Source: Candidatus Poribacteria bacterium (lineage in GTDB: Bacteria; Poribacteria; WGA-4E; WGA-3G). From it: 36,173 nt of DNA. A program made the position numbers and the translations under genes. The number at the start of each line of letters is the position of its first letter. The first letter of the stretch is position 1. The stretch spans positions 1 through 36,173 of the forward strand of contig JAJEEK010000038.1 in NCBI GenBank assembly GCA_022821065.1, given 5' to 3'. The notes under the pieces are model-generated. The model was not told where the DNA came from. It worked only from the letters and a program-made list of their open reading frames with translations, and did not search any database. Below are positions 1-9,670 of this stretch, one piece after another.

Positions 1-2
1 CG

Positions 3-140
3 ATCTTGGAACTACGAGGCGTTGTTGCTGAACTTGCAATTGATGCTGCCGGCAAGATTATAAGTGAAGAACTCAACGCAGAGCGGCATCAGCACATTAT
101 TGATGCATCCATTAGCCGGTTGCCAGCGGATTCTCGTTAG
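3..140 (+). CDS. atpF: F0F1 ATP synthase subunit b, C-terminal end (partial)
   Basis: The window opens inside this gene. The frame ending with TAG at 138-140 reads 45 residues that end in SRLPADSR and contain AAGKIISEELNAERH, which matches the C-terminal helix of the b (or b') stator subunit that binds the delta subunit. Subunit b is a membrane-anchored coiled-coil stalk connecting F0 with F1; the N-terminal membrane helix lies outside the window. It sits 30 bp upstream of atpH, the usual order. The identity rests on a short stretch plus position, so it is likely but not certain, and b versus b' cannot be told apart. Confidence 0.8.
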   Translation: MLELRGVVAELAIDAAGKIISEELNAERHQHIIDASISRLPADSR

Positions 141-170
141 CGGGTGTATCTTAACAGGTGAAAAGGAACT

Positions 171-710
171 ATGAGAGACATTCGGGTCGCTAAACCTTAT
201 GCCCGCGCACTATACGAGGCAGCGTCGGAACAGAACGCTTTGGCAGATATTGTCAGAGATATAGATAAGATGCGCGAGTTGATTGAGCAGTCTCAGGAGT
301 TTGCACAATTAATCTCAAGCCCCATCTTGTCTCCGCAATTTAAAAGCGAGACCTTCCAGCAGATTTTTGCCGACGCGACACATCCGTTGACAATCAATTT
401 TCTCAAGTTACTCGCTTTGAAACAGCGTGAACGCTATCTCATCGCGATAATGGATGTCTTTTCGGCAATCGTTGATGAAGCTGCCGGTCGAGTCGTTGCG
501 AAAGTGACGACTGCTGTGCCGCTAACGCCTACGCAACAAGAACAGCTCAAACAACAATTAGGCGTATATTCGGGAAAACAGGTACGTTTGGAGACCGCAA
601 TCGATGCAGAGATTCAGGGCGGGTTTATTGTACAATTAGAGGACACTGTCTTCGATGCCAGTGTCGCGACACAACTTCAACACTTACGGCAACGGCTCGC
701 ACAAGGGTAA
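171..710 (+). CDS. atpH: F0F1 ATP synthase subunit delta
   Basis: 179 residues, the normal length for the delta (OSCP) subunit, which clamps the b stalk to the top of the F1 alpha3beta3 head. The N-terminal six-helix domain starts with VAKPYARALYEAA, the family's signature; the C-terminal domain holds VTTAVPLTPTQQEQLKQQL and the conserved Gly-rich GGFIVQLEDTVFDASV segment followed by the QLQHLRQRL end. ATG at 171 is preceded by AAGGA at a good distance. Upstream is the end of atpF, downstream atpA, but separated by about 158 bp that hold a hairpin repeat. Cytoplasmic, peripheral membrane. Confidence 0.96.
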   Translation: MRDIRVAKPYARALYEAASEQNALADIVRDIDKMRELIEQSQEFAQLISSPILSPQFKSETFQQIFADATHPLTINFLKLLALKQRERYLIAIMDVFSAIVDEAAGRVVAKVTTAVPLTPTQQEQLKQQLGVYSGKQVRLETAIDAEIQGGFIVQLEDTVFDASVATQLQHLRQRLAQG

Positions 711-711
711 T

Positions 712-852
712 AGTTGTCAGTTCGGTTGCTATGCAACCTTTCAGTGGTCAGTTACCCCTTGTTGTTTTTGGTTCTTGTGGAATCCACAGCGTATCTGAAT
801 GCCAGAAAAGATTAACTAAAAACTGATAACTGATAACTGATAACCACACCTC
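712..852. repeat. Intergenic hairpin repeat, family 1, copy A (atpH-atpA gap)
   Basis: The gap holds tandem short units (TCAGT.., and AACTGAT repeated three times at 820-841) arranged as an overall inverted repeat, with two nested perfect hairpins: GGTTGC/GCAACC at 724-738 and TGTGGA/TCCACA at 776-788. Its left half matches the reverse complement of the right half of the element at 24765-24900 (shared TTGTCAGTT..CGGTT..AACCTTTCAGT..TCAGTTA). Similar elements lie at 3356-3490 and 15405-15500. Likely a non-autonomous dispersed repeat; it could also affect the atpH-atpA mRNA. Confidence 0.7.
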
Positions 853-868
853 ATAGAGGACAGAAAAT

Positions 869-2458
869 ATGGCAAGAGAAGTCCGACCGGACGAAATATC
901 AAATATCCTTAAACAACAGCTGCAACAGTTTGAACAGGACGTGGATGTCTATGATTCTGGCACAGTGCTGGAAGTCGGCGATGGTATCGCACGCGTGCAT
1001 GGACTTGCCAATGCTATGGCAAGCGAAATGATTGAATTCCCTAACGACATCTACGGCATCGCTTTCAACCTTGAAGAAGATAACGTCGGGTGCGTCTTGT
1101 TCGGTGAAGACCAACTTATACACGAAGGCGATACCGCCAAACGGACCGGAAGCCTACCACAGGTACCCGTTGGTGAGGCACTCCTCGGACGGATTGTTGA
1201 CGCTCTCGGTCAACCGATTGACGGTTTAGGTGATATCGAAACTGAACACCGGCTCCCAGTGGAGCAGAAAGGGTTGGGCATCGTTCAACGCCAACCTGTT
1301 GGCGAACCACTCTATACCGGCTTAAAAGCTATTGATAGTCTGACGCCGATCGGGAGAGGTCAACGCGAACTCATCATCGGGGACCGACGAACCGGTAAGA
1401 CAGCGATTGCGATTGACACGATCCTGAACCAGAAGGACACAGATGTCTACTGTATCTATGTTGCTATTGGGCAGAAAGGTTCTACTTTAGCACAGGTTGC
1501 GACAACGCTTCGTGAGCATAACGCACTGGAATATACGACCATCGTCTCCGCACCTGCAAGTGCACCGTCACCGCTTCAATACCTTGCACCTTATTCCGGT
1601 ACTGCGATGGGTGAATACTTCAGAGACAACGGCAAGCACGCGCTTATTATCTACGATGACCTGACGAAACACGCGTGGGCATATCGCCAGATGTCTCTGC
1701 TTTCACGGAGACCCCCCGGTCGTGAAGCGTACCCCGGAGATGTCTTCTATCTGCATTCACGCCTCTTAGAACGTGCTGCGAAACTCAGCGACGATTTAGG
1801 TGGGGGTTCCCTTACTGCCCTACCGATTATTGAAATCTTTGAAGGCGATTTGACGACCTATATTCCGACAAATGTTATCTCTATTACGGATGGACAGATA
1901 TACCTGACAACGGACCTGTTCAATCAAGGCGTACGACCGGCTATTGATGTCGGCTTGTCTGTGTCCCGTGTTGGCGGCGATGCGCAAGTTAAAGCGATGA
2001 AATCGGAAGAGGTCGCGGGGACCCTTAAAATTGATCTTGCGAATTTCCGAGAAGTCGCAGCGTTCGCGCAATTTGGGTCGGATTTGGATGCCACAACGCA
2101 ATCCCTGCTCCTACGCGGCACACGTCTCGTTGAATTGCTGAAACAACCGCAATATCAACCGATGCCTGTAGAACGGGAAGTCGCTTCTATCTTTTGTGGT
2201 AGCAATGGCTATCTTGACGACGTTCCGGAAGCAGAAGTCGCACGGTTTGAATCCGAATTCTTGCAATACCTGGATCGGAATCACGCAGAACTCCTCTCGG
2301 AAATCGCAGAAACCGGTCTGCTCAGTGATGAAGGGCTTGAAACCTTGCACGCTGCTGTCAAGGCGTTCAAGGAAAATTGGAGTGACACACCGGTATCAAC
2401 GCCGCAAGTAGAAGGTGCAGACACCGTAGCAGCGGACACGTCCACAGAAGGTGAGTAA
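869..2458 (+). CDS. atpA: F0F1 ATP synthase subunit alpha
   Basis: 529 residues. Non-catalytic nucleotide-binding subunit of the F1 hexamer. The N-terminal beta barrel is followed by the P-loop GDRRTGKT at residues 171-178, the Walker B-like region [17 protein letters not shown], and the alpha signature [23 protein letters not shown]. The C-terminal helical domain includes [11 protein letters not shown]. The last about 20 residues (rich in T, A, E) extend a little past the usual end. GAGGA precedes the ATG. The gene is followed after only 2 bp by atpG, so the two are probably translationally coupled. Complete and unremarkable except for the acidic tail. Confidence 0.98.
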   Translation: MAREVRPDEISNILKQQLQQFEQDVDVYDSGTVLEVGDGIARVHGLANAMASEMIEFPNDIYGIAFNLEEDNVGCVLFGEDQLIHEGDTAKRTGSLPQVPVGEALLGRIVDALGQPIDGLGDIETEHRLPVEQKGLGIVQRQPVGEPLYTGLKAIDSLTPIGRGQRELIIGDRRTGKTAIAIDTILNQKDTDVYCIYVAIGQKGSTLAQVATTLREHNALEYTTIVSAPASAPSPLQYLAPYSGTAMGEYFRDNGKHALIIYDDLTKHAWAYRQMSLLSRRPPGREAYPGDVFYLHSRLLERAAKLSDDLGGGSLTALPIIEIFEGDLTTYIPTNVISITDGQIYLTTDLFNQGVRPAIDVGLSVSRVGGDAQVKAMKSEEVAGTLKIDLANFREVAAFAQFGSDLDATTQSLLLRGTRLVELLKQPQYQPMPVEREVASIFCGSNGYLDDVPEAEVARFESEFLQYLDRNHAELLSEIAETGLLSDEGLETLHAAVKAFKENWSDTPVSTPQVEGADTVAADTSTEGE

Positions 2459-2460
2459 CT

Positions 2461-3339
2461 ATGGCAACGTTACGAGAGATTCGGCGGCGCATTGCCAGCA
2501 TTAAAAATATTGAGCAAGTTACCGATGCGATGCGTGTCGTCGCTGCGGCGCGGCTCCGTCGTGCCCAAGAAAATATTCTGGCGACGCGCCCTTATGCGGA
2601 TAAACTCAACACGATTCTCGGTCATTTAATCTCACAGGCGAACACCGAAGAGGAAGCGTTGGTCCATCCGCTGCTTGAGATACGTGAATTAAAGCATGTC
2701 TGTATCGTCTCTGTCTCTGCCGACCGAGGGTTGTGCGGCAGTTTCAATAGTAACGTTACTCGAACAACCACACAACGTATAGAATACTATCAAGATAGTG
2801 GCGCGGATGTAACGCTCATTTGTATCGGGAGACGGGGGCACGAGCATTTTGTGCGCCGAGGTTACGACATTACCGATTCATACGTCAATATTTTCCGTCA
2901 ACTCGAATTCCAAACAGCTGTTGACGTTGTCCACGAGTTTGAACATCTCTATACGGACAAAAAAATTGACAAGGTTGAGGTCATCTACAACAATTTCAAG
3001 TCTGCCATTCTTCAGACGGTGCTTGTTGAACAACTCCTTCCATTAGAACCCGAAATGCCAGAAGGTGATGAACTTTTTCTGGATTATATATACGAACCGG
3101 GACAGGTGGAACTCTTTGAAATGCTACTCGGAAAACATTTGAATATGCAAATGTGGAAAGTACTTTTGGATTCCAACGCGGCAGAGCAAGCCGCACGAAT
3201 GGCGGCAATGGAAAACGCAACACAAAAGGCGAAAGAGCTCATCGACGAGTTAATTCTCCAGCGCAACCGAGCACGTCAAACGCAGATCACAACAGAAATT
3301 TCCGAGATTGTAAGTGGTGCCGCTGCGTTGGAGGGATAA
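2461..3339 (+). CDS. atpG: F0F1 ATP synthase subunit gamma
   Basis: 292 residues, the family length. The gamma subunit is the rotating central shaft of F1. The N-terminal helix (LREIRRRIASIKNIEQVTDA) and C-terminal helix (QAARMAAMENATQKAKELID, then RQTQITTEISEIVSGAAAL) form the coiled-coil shaft, and SADRGLCGSFNSN is the family motif after the first helix. Start ATG lies 2 bp after the atpA stop, with GGTGAG from the end of atpA serving as ribosome binding site. Complete. Confidence 0.98.
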   Translation: MATLREIRRRIASIKNIEQVTDAMRVVAAARLRRAQENILATRPYADKLNTILGHLISQANTEEEALVHPLLEIRELKHVCIVSVSADRGLCGSFNSNVTRTTTQRIEYYQDSGADVTLICIGRRGHEHFVRRGYDITDSYVNIFRQLEFQTAVDVVHEFEHLYTDKKIDKVEVIYNNFKSAILQTVLVEQLLPLEPEMPEGDELFLDYIYEPGQVELFEMLLGKHLNMQMWKVLLDSNAAEQAARMAAMENATQKAKELIDELILQRNRARQTQITTEISEIVSGAAALEG

Positions 3340-3355
3340 AAGTAGCAGGCAGAAG

Positions 3356-3490
3356 AATAGCCGTCAGTCATCAGCAGTCGGCAGTCGGGGCGGTTTTTCT
3401 ACGAAAAACCTTTCGGCATGCTTCGCAGTGAGAATAACAAGAGGTTTTGCTGATAGCCGACAGCCGATAGCCAATTGCCGATAGCCCAGG
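3356..3490. repeat. Intergenic hairpin repeat, family 1, copy B (atpG-DUF1992 gap)
   Basis: Left part has the tandem units CAGTCGG (3376-3389), right part the complementary units GATAGCCGACAGCCGATAGCC up to 3488, so the whole gap can fold back. Inside is the perfect hairpin GGTTTTTC-TAC-GAAAAACC at 3392-3410. The same hairpin with loop GCA is found in the copy at 24863-24881, followed or preceded by TTTC. It ends just before the AGGAGG of the next gene. Confidence 0.65.
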
Positions 3491-3499
3491 AGGTTTCAG

Positions 3500-3973
3500 A
3501 TGCCGATCAATGTCAACAAACAGATTGAAGAGGCGATGGAACGTGGCGAATTCTCGAATTTGCCCGGTGAAGGTAAACCGCTCAAGTTGGATACAAATCC
3601 TTTCTTGACCCCGGAAGCACGAATGGCGAACCGGCTCTTGAAAGAGAACGGATTCGCGCCGCGGTGGGTTGAATTGGAAAAAGAGATTAAACAGGAAAAA
3701 GTACAGCTTGACAGACTCCTTACAAACCTGAAAGCCCGTCGTGAACGGTTAGCTGCGCTTATACAGCGACACCCGGAACGGCACCGAGCAATCAGTCGGA
3801 CTTTTGAGCAGGAACGTACGCGTAGTATTGAGCGGTACGGTGAGAAACTCGATAACCTGAATCGGAAAATTCAACGCGTGAACCTCCTAATGCCAACTCG
3901 AAATCGGCAGTACGCGTTAATCAATCTGGCGGAAACACTTAGCCACTTTCAGAAAAGGTGTCCGAGCCTCTAA
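3500..3973 (+). CDS. DUF1992 / DJC28-type conserved protein
   Basis: 157 residues. The N-terminal half has the hallmark of the DnaJ-homologue-subfamily-C-member-28 conserved domain (PF09350): INVNKQIEEAMERGEF, then NLPGEGKPLKLD and MANRLLKENGFAPRWVELEKEI. The C-terminal half is a charged, mostly helical, likely coiled-coil stretch rich in Arg and Glu. No J domain, signal or membrane helix is visible. Function is not established for the family. AGGAGG lies 9 bp before the ATG. It sits between atpG and atpD on the same strand, an unusual place for this family, so it is likely co-transcribed with the ATP synthase genes; a role in F1 assembly would be speculation. Confidence 0.85.
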   Translation: MPINVNKQIEEAMERGEFSNLPGEGKPLKLDTNPFLTPEARMANRLLKENGFAPRWVELEKEIKQEKVQLDRLLTNLKARRERLAALIQRHPERHRAISRTFEQERTRSIERYGEKLDNLNRKIQRVNLLMPTRNRQYALINLAETLSHFQKRCPSL

Positions 3974-4077
3974 TCGCTGCGAGTTTGTATACGATTGGAA
4001 ATGCCTTGGCAGAACAAAGATGTTTGAAACATACCACAGTTTTTGGATTTAAAAAGAAGTCAACCCCTCTGAATTAA

Positions 4078-5502
<1,425 letters not shown>

Positions 5503-5697
5503 TTTTTTAACTATGGCCCCTGATCGCCGCGCCACTTCGTTTTGCGGCGGTGTCTGGCGAATTCCGACGCGACCGGTACTGCCTGCGTATTTAAAGAAAG
5601 TCTTAAAGGGGGCACATATTCTTAAATCGCGTTAGCGTTAATCAAAAACCATCGTGAAACGAAGTGGAACGATGCACAGAGGCCCATAATTAAAAAA
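5503..5697. repeat. Inverted-repeat element filling the atpD-atpC gap (MITE-like)
   Basis: The two ends of this 195 bp gap are inverted copies: TTTTTTAACTATGGCCCCTG begins at 5503, and the reverse complement of 5677-5697 reads TTTTTTAATTATGGGCCTCT and continues with G. A second inner inverted pair is CCACTTCGTTT near 5531 and AAACGAAGTGG near 5656-5667. It starts directly after the atpD stop and its last A is the A of the atpC ATG, so it provides the whole upstream region of atpC. No ORF inside. No transposase; presumably non-autonomous. Confidence 0.7.
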
Positions 5698-6107
5698 TGC
5701 TTAGTAGAAGTTTTCATCTCGAAATCCGGACACCGGAAAAGTTGATTTATGAAGGGGACGTGACGAGTGTCCAGGCACCCGGCGTTGAAGGCAACTTCCA
5801 GATTCTGGCGGGACACATTCCTTTCCTCACCGCCTTAGATGTCGGTGAGATTCGTATCCGTGAATCGTCGGACGCATCGCAGTTGATGGCAACAACGGGT
5901 GGGGTCTTTGAGGTGTTGCGGACGGGTGTAACTGCGTTGGTCGAAACAGCAGAATGGGCATCTGAGATAGATGTCTCCCGTGCTGAGGAAGCACGCGACC
6001 GCGCTCAGGAGCAACTCACAGCGAACGCACCCGACCTGAACCGTCCGCGAGCAGAGGCGGCACTTGCCCGCGCGCAAAACCGCATCAAAGTTGCGAGTAA
6101 TTTGTAG
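5697..6107 (+). CDS. atpC: F0F1 ATP synthase subunit epsilon
   Basis: 136 residues. The N-terminal beta-sandwich begins FHLEIRTPEKLIYEGDVTSVQAPGVEGNFQIL and contains the GHIPFLTAL segment typical of epsilon; the C-terminal two-helix hairpin has ARDRAQEQL and RAEAALARAQNRIKVAS. Epsilon contacts gamma and the c ring and regulates ATP hydrolysis. The start is taken as ATG 5697, the only in-frame start before the conserved region; the ribosome binding site is weak (AGAGG about 14 bp upstream) and lies inside an inverted-repeat element. A diverged second copy of its last 19 codons lies at 6929-6988. Confidence 0.95.
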   Translation: MLSRSFHLEIRTPEKLIYEGDVTSVQAPGVEGNFQILAGHIPFLTALDVGEIRIRESSDASQLMATTGGVFEVLRTGVTALVETAEWASEIDVSRAEEARDRAQEQLTANAPDLNRPRAEAALARAQNRIKVASNL

Positions 6108-6133
6108 ATATTGACCCGCTGTATCTTGTAGTC

Positions 6134-6916
6134 TCAATTCTTACTACCATTTGCTAAATGGATGATAAACGCTTCCAGATTTTCTGTCTTCGCAGCCTCG
6201 CGTAGCAGAGACCTAAGCCGTTGCAAATCGTCTATAGCTTCAAGCGCGGGCTTTAATACTTCTGTATTCACGTTCTCAAGACGATCATCCAAGAACATAA
6301 GGATATTCTCTATGGTGCTCTCCTTAGCTCCCCGTTCAAGCCCTTGAACAATGCCCTCTGCTCTCGCTTTCTCTGTAATGTGTTGGTAAACCGATGAATC
6401 TTGCATAATTTCCTCCGCTAAAAGATCGGCTATCGCCTCCGCCGGATGAACCAAGCCACCCATCACCCACAAATCCACAAGTAAGTTGTTGCGCACCGAC
6501 ACATCTAAAGATAGTGCCTTCGTCGCCTCAACACATTGATGCAACCACTGTAGCGAATCCGAACCGACAGGCGGTTTCATCAATCCACAGAACGGTATTA
6601 AACCCGGATGCCGCGCCCCAAGAAACGACGCACCATCTTCTTCTATCAGCCGAATCACTTTATATTCAACGATGAAGCGATACCCCGGTACCTCTTGGAC
6701 ATAACTACCTGGATCGTTCACCCCGGCATTAGGACGCAAGTAAATCACATGCGAAAAGATCGGTAACCCGTATCTTTCATAACATCGGCCCAGGTAGCCC
6801 ACCGTCCGCCGAACCATATCCAAATGCCTGCTGTCGCTCGTTCGAAACTCACAATGGACTAAAACGACTTTATCATCTAAAGAGGTTTCATGCTCGTGGT
6901 GGTTGTGAATTTGCCA
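6134..6916 (-). pseudogene. Rpn/PD-(D/E)XK-nuclease transposase-like gene, 5' end lost
   Basis: The frame is open from 6916 down to the stop at 6134, although the first plausible starts (TTG 6823, ATG 6817) lie well inside. Residues encoded at about 6880-6720 read VVLVHCEF, then RRTVGYLGRCYERYGLPIFSHVIYLRP, which match the core of the Rpn/YhgA-like recombination-promoting nuclease family (the Glu of VHCEF being part of the PD-(D/E)XK site). The C-terminal part has IVQGLERGAKESTIENIL, the family's usual regulatory tail. The upstream third, with the catalytic Asp, is absent: a TGA sits at 6917-6919 and the DNA beyond encodes, on the other strand, an atpC end. Best read as a truncated mobile gene. 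Confidence 0.7.
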
Positions 6917-6928
6917 TCAAGTCCCCGG

Positions 6929-6988
6929 CGAGCTAAAGTAGCACTCACCCGAGCACAAAATCGTATTAAGGTTGCAAGTAATGCGTAA
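6929..6988 (+). pseudogene. Diverged duplicate of the 3' end of atpC
   Basis: On the plus strand 20 codons read RAKVALTRAQNRIKVASNA and stop, against RAEAALARAQNRIKVASNL at the end of atpC (6048-6107). At DNA level 43 of 60 positions agree, and most differences are third-position changes. Weaker similarity may extend upstream to about 6905. There is no start or rest of atpC upstream, because the truncated Rpn-like gene adjoins. So this is an orphan 3' end of an atpC-like gene. Confidence 0.75.
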
Positions 6989-7024
6989 TTGATATTTTCC
7001 CTTTATGAATTTCCATTTAAAGAA

Positions 7025-7717
7025 TTATAGGTTTTGTCTGGTGGTATCTACTATCCAAGGTTGACTAAAGATTTCTTCCCAATAATCTTCTAAAAACTCT
7101 ATCACTAAATTTTTACCTAAGTCTTTTCCCTCAAATAGCAAAGTGTATTTTATTGTAAGTTCCTTAAGCCAATCTATACATGCGTCTAACTCGTTGAAGG
7201 TTGGTATTGTTTTTGGTGCTTTTTTATCGTGGTGAGCAACCCTTTTGTCTGCAAATTCCTCCAGTTTGCAACTGCGTTTTTTCAATTCATCCAGATCTTG
7301 TTGAACAATGATAGGATCAATATGATCAGTACATCCTCCCGAAAAATGGCAATCGAAAGTCTTATTTCCTATATATTCCGCTTTACTTTTTTCTATATTT
7401 TTCATACCTATTCTATACATATTCACGAATCGCTCTCGTGAGAGCACGCCAGGGTCCATTATCATTTCTTTCAGTAATCTAACGAATGATATGCTTTGTC
7501 TATCACTCTTGATTTGCCTGCGAACCGCAATGACCCCGTAGTCAGAGTAGGTTTGTCCGATAAACCAATTAAATGAACATGGTTCCTGAATATTTGGGTT
7601 GTCATCAATCATTTTCTGAATTTCCCAAAAGATGTGTTTGTTAGTGACCAACTCTTCAATTTCCCAACGGATTTCATCAGCAAGCCAGCGTTTCCATTTT
7701 TCAAATGTTTGATCCAT
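7025..7717 (-). CDS. Hypothetical protein with a HEPN/AbiU2-like motif
   Basis: 230 residues, no signal peptide or membrane segment. I do not recognise the family with certainty. A segment reading EEFADKRVAHHDKKAP (R159, H162) resembles the R..H(H)D motif of HEPN domains of the AbiU2 group, which are found in abortive-infection and toxin proteins and are often RNases. The protein is helical and Lys/Glu-rich with several Trp near both ends. A good ribosome binding site (AAGGAG 8 bp upstream of the ATG) supports the start. The gene is clearly richer in A and T than the ATP synthase genes, suggesting recent acquisition. It stands alone on the minus strand, with no evident partner. Confidence 0.55.
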   Translation of the reverse strand: MDQTFEKWKRWLADEIRWEIEELVTNKHIFWEIQKMIDDNPNIQEPCSFNWFIGQTYSDYGVIAVRRQIKSDRQSISFVRLLKEMIMDPGVLSRERFVNMYRIGMKNIEKSKAEYIGNKTFDCHFSGGCTDHIDPIIVQQDLDELKKRSCKLEEFADKRVAHHDKKAPKTIPTFNELDACIDWLKELTIKYTLLFEGKDLGKNLVIEFLEDYWEEIFSQPWIVDTTRQNL

Positions 7718-7838
7718 AATTAATTCTCCTTTTTTATTACCTGTTTTAGATAACTACACACAGGAAGTGTTTATTTATAGTAGAGTCTACAATTAACGAT
7801 ATAACTTGATCGGCAGAGTGCTTATAAAGCGTTCCTAC

Positions 7839-9323
7839 TCACTCATTGAGAATACGAAGTGCATCCTCAATATCGGCTATAAGACGTGTATTACCCATCT
7901 TTTCTGCAAGTTTCAAAGCAGTGTAGAAATCTTGTTTTGCCTCCGAAGTTCGCTCTATTTTTATTTTTGCGATTCCCCGATTGACGTATGCTTTGGCATA
8001 ATTAGGTTTTAGTTGGATAGCCGTGTCATAGTCGCGGATGGCGGCAGGGTATTGTTTCAGATCGTGTTTCGTATTTCCCCTGTTATAATAGGCTAATGTA
8101 TAATCGGGTTTTAGTTGGATAGCGCTGTCATAGTCTTGGATGGCAGCAAAGTGTTGTCCCAGTTTTTTCTTTGGAACTCCACGATTGACATAAGCTAATG
8201 CAAAATCAGGTCTTAGTTGGATAGCCGTGTCAAAATCCTTGATGGCAGCAAAGTATTGTCCCAGACTTGTCTTTGCAATTCCGCGACTGTTGTATGCTTT
8301 AGCATAATTGGGGTTTAGTCGAATAGCGGTGTCATAATCAGAAATGGCAGCGAAATGTTGCCCCAGTTTTGCCTTCGCAACTCCTCGATTGAGGTATGCC
8401 CCAGCATCATCCGGTTTCAGTCGGATAGCGATGTCATAATCCGTAATAGCGGCGAAATGTTGGCCCAATTCGTCCTTCGCATTTCCCCGATTGTTGTATG
8501 CTTCAGCAAAATCAGATTCAAGTTGGATAGCCATCGTATAGTCTAAAATGGCACCTGCATAATCGCGCAGATGGTACTTTGAATTTCCCCACAAGAAATA
8601 GGTCTTGACGGATATAGATGGGTCGTTTCCCTGTAACAGAGGTTTGGCAGGTCTTGATCGCGCAAGCAGTGCCTTGAGATACTTTGACGGGATAGCAAAA
8701 TTGAGGTTCTGGGCATCCAAAGCTCGGTGCCCAGCAAAGGACACCCCAATAACTTCCCCTTTACGATTTAGCACAGGACCACCACTGCTTCCGGGAGAAA
8801 TCGGCGCAGTCATCTGGAGTCGTTCTTTTGTGTCCGTATCTCGCCGACTACTGATAATCCCATCCGAAAAAGTGCCTTCCAAACCTTTCGGGTTACCTGC
8901 CACGTAAACCGTCTCACCAATCCGCACGCTATCGCTATCACCAAGGGAAAGCGGTTTGATACCATACGCCGTTACCTTTAGGAATGCAAGGTCATTGACT
9001 TTGTCAGTTGCAGTAACGCCTTCAATATTGTATGTGGTGTACTTACCGACCAACTTTGCGGTGCCTTTTGCTGCGCCTTCAATCACATGATAGTTAGTAG
9101 CAATCAGGTTGGGCTTCACAAAGAACCCGCTACCAATGCCCAAGGTTTTCCCGTTTTTGTCCTGCATCTCCAAGTATACCGTTGCTGCTAACGCTTTTTC
9201 GGCAATATCTTCGGCAGAAAGGGTGGCTTGGGCAAGCGCAGTATTTATTGTGCAAAAGAGGAGGAGCAAAACAACAATAGTGGCTCGGGGAAACGTCCAC
9301 AATAAATTATCTCTGTGTTTCAT
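7839..9323 (-). CDS. Secreted trypsin-like serine protease with seven TPRs
   Basis: 494 residues when started at ATG 9323, which has AAGGAG 7 bp upstream; a longer frame reaching 9371 lacks this. Residues 1-31 are a signal peptide (hydrophobic TIVVLLLLF, cleavage near ALA-QA). Residues 40-240 form a DegP/HtrA-type S1 protease domain with His79 (NYHV), Asp111 (NDLAFL) and Ser180 (PGSSGGP). No PDZ domain follows; instead seven 34-residue tetratricopeptide repeats fill residues 255-480, several almost identical (e.g. NRGxAKxxLGQHFAAIxDYDxAI). Probably periplasmic, with the repeats binding a substrate or partner. The 121 bp between its stop side and the next gene hold nothing obvious. Confidence 0.93.
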   Translation of the reverse strand: MKHRDNLLWTFPRATIVVLLLLFCTINTALAQATLSAEDIAEKALAATVYLEMQDKNGKTLGIGSGFFVKPNLIATNYHVIEGAAKGTAKLVGKYTTYNIEGVTATDKVNDLAFLKVTAYGIKPLSLGDSDSVRIGETVYVAGNPKGLEGTFSDGIISSRRDTDTKERLQMTAPISPGSSGGPVLNRKGEVIGVSFAGHRALDAQNLNFAIPSKYLKALLARSRPAKPLLQGNDPSISVKTYFLWGNSKYHLRDYAGAILDYTMAIQLESDFAEAYNNRGNAKDELGQHFAAITDYDIAIRLKPDDAGAYLNRGVAKAKLGQHFAAISDYDTAIRLNPNYAKAYNSRGIAKTSLGQYFAAIKDFDTAIQLRPDFALAYVNRGVPKKKLGQHFAAIQDYDSAIQLKPDYTLAYYNRGNTKHDLKQYPAAIRDYDTAIQLKPNYAKAYVNRGIAKIKIERTSEAKQDFYTALKLAEKMGNTRLIADIEDALRILNE

Positions 9324-9355
9324 AAAATGCTCCTTAAGTAACACGCACATTCTTG

Positions 9356-9670
9356 TTACAGTTGCAGCCACTGACGCACTGCATCTTCAACCTCTGATAA
9401 CTGACCAAGTTGGAGATTTCCCAATTTTCTCAAAAACTTCGCTTCTGAAACTGTGACCAGACTTTGTGCGTCGAAAACACCGGTATCCAGAAATCTCGTT
9501 TTTATAGGGATTTCAAACCTTGAACCACGCGTGCTTGTTGTGTGTGTTACAACGGTGACAAGGGCGCGATCTTGAGCGAGAGCCGGTACACTGATAACGA
9601 GACAAGGTCTGACTTTAGCGACCATTCCAAGATCAACCAGCCAGACTTCCCCTCGATTTTGTCTGGGCAT
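9356..9670 (-). CDS. MazF/PemK-type mRNA interferase toxin
   Basis: 104 residues from ATG 9670. The protein has the PemK/MazF signature RGEVWLVDLG near the N-terminus, RPCLVIS after it, and DTGVFDAQSLVTVSEAKFL in the second half, matching the substrate-binding region of this endoribonuclease family. A longer frame up to 9733 exists but the region before MPRQNRGEVW is not conserved in the family, and GGAGG lies 8 bp before ATG 9670. The start overlaps the end of the antitoxin gene by 38 bp, as usual for such pairs. The gene ends 32 bp before the protease start. Cytoplasmic. Confidence 0.9.
   Translation of the reverse strand: MPRQNRGEVWLVDLGMVAKVRPCLVISVPALAQDRALVTVVTHTTSTRGSRFEIPIKTRFLDTGVFDAQSLVTVSEAKFLRKLGNLQLGQLSEVEDAVRQWLQL

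Noticed and set aside
820..845. CRISPR-like array from the AACTGAT tandem units
   Set aside because: Units are contiguous, only 7-10 bases long, with no spacers and no cas genes in the window.
6134..6823. Intact Rpn family gene starting at TTG 6823
   Set aside because: The conserved core begins upstream of this start, and the part with the catalytic Asp is missing.
8000..8560. Regularly spaced DNA repeats of about 102 bp
   Set aside because: They are the codons of the tetratricopeptide repeats of the protease gene, 34 codons each.
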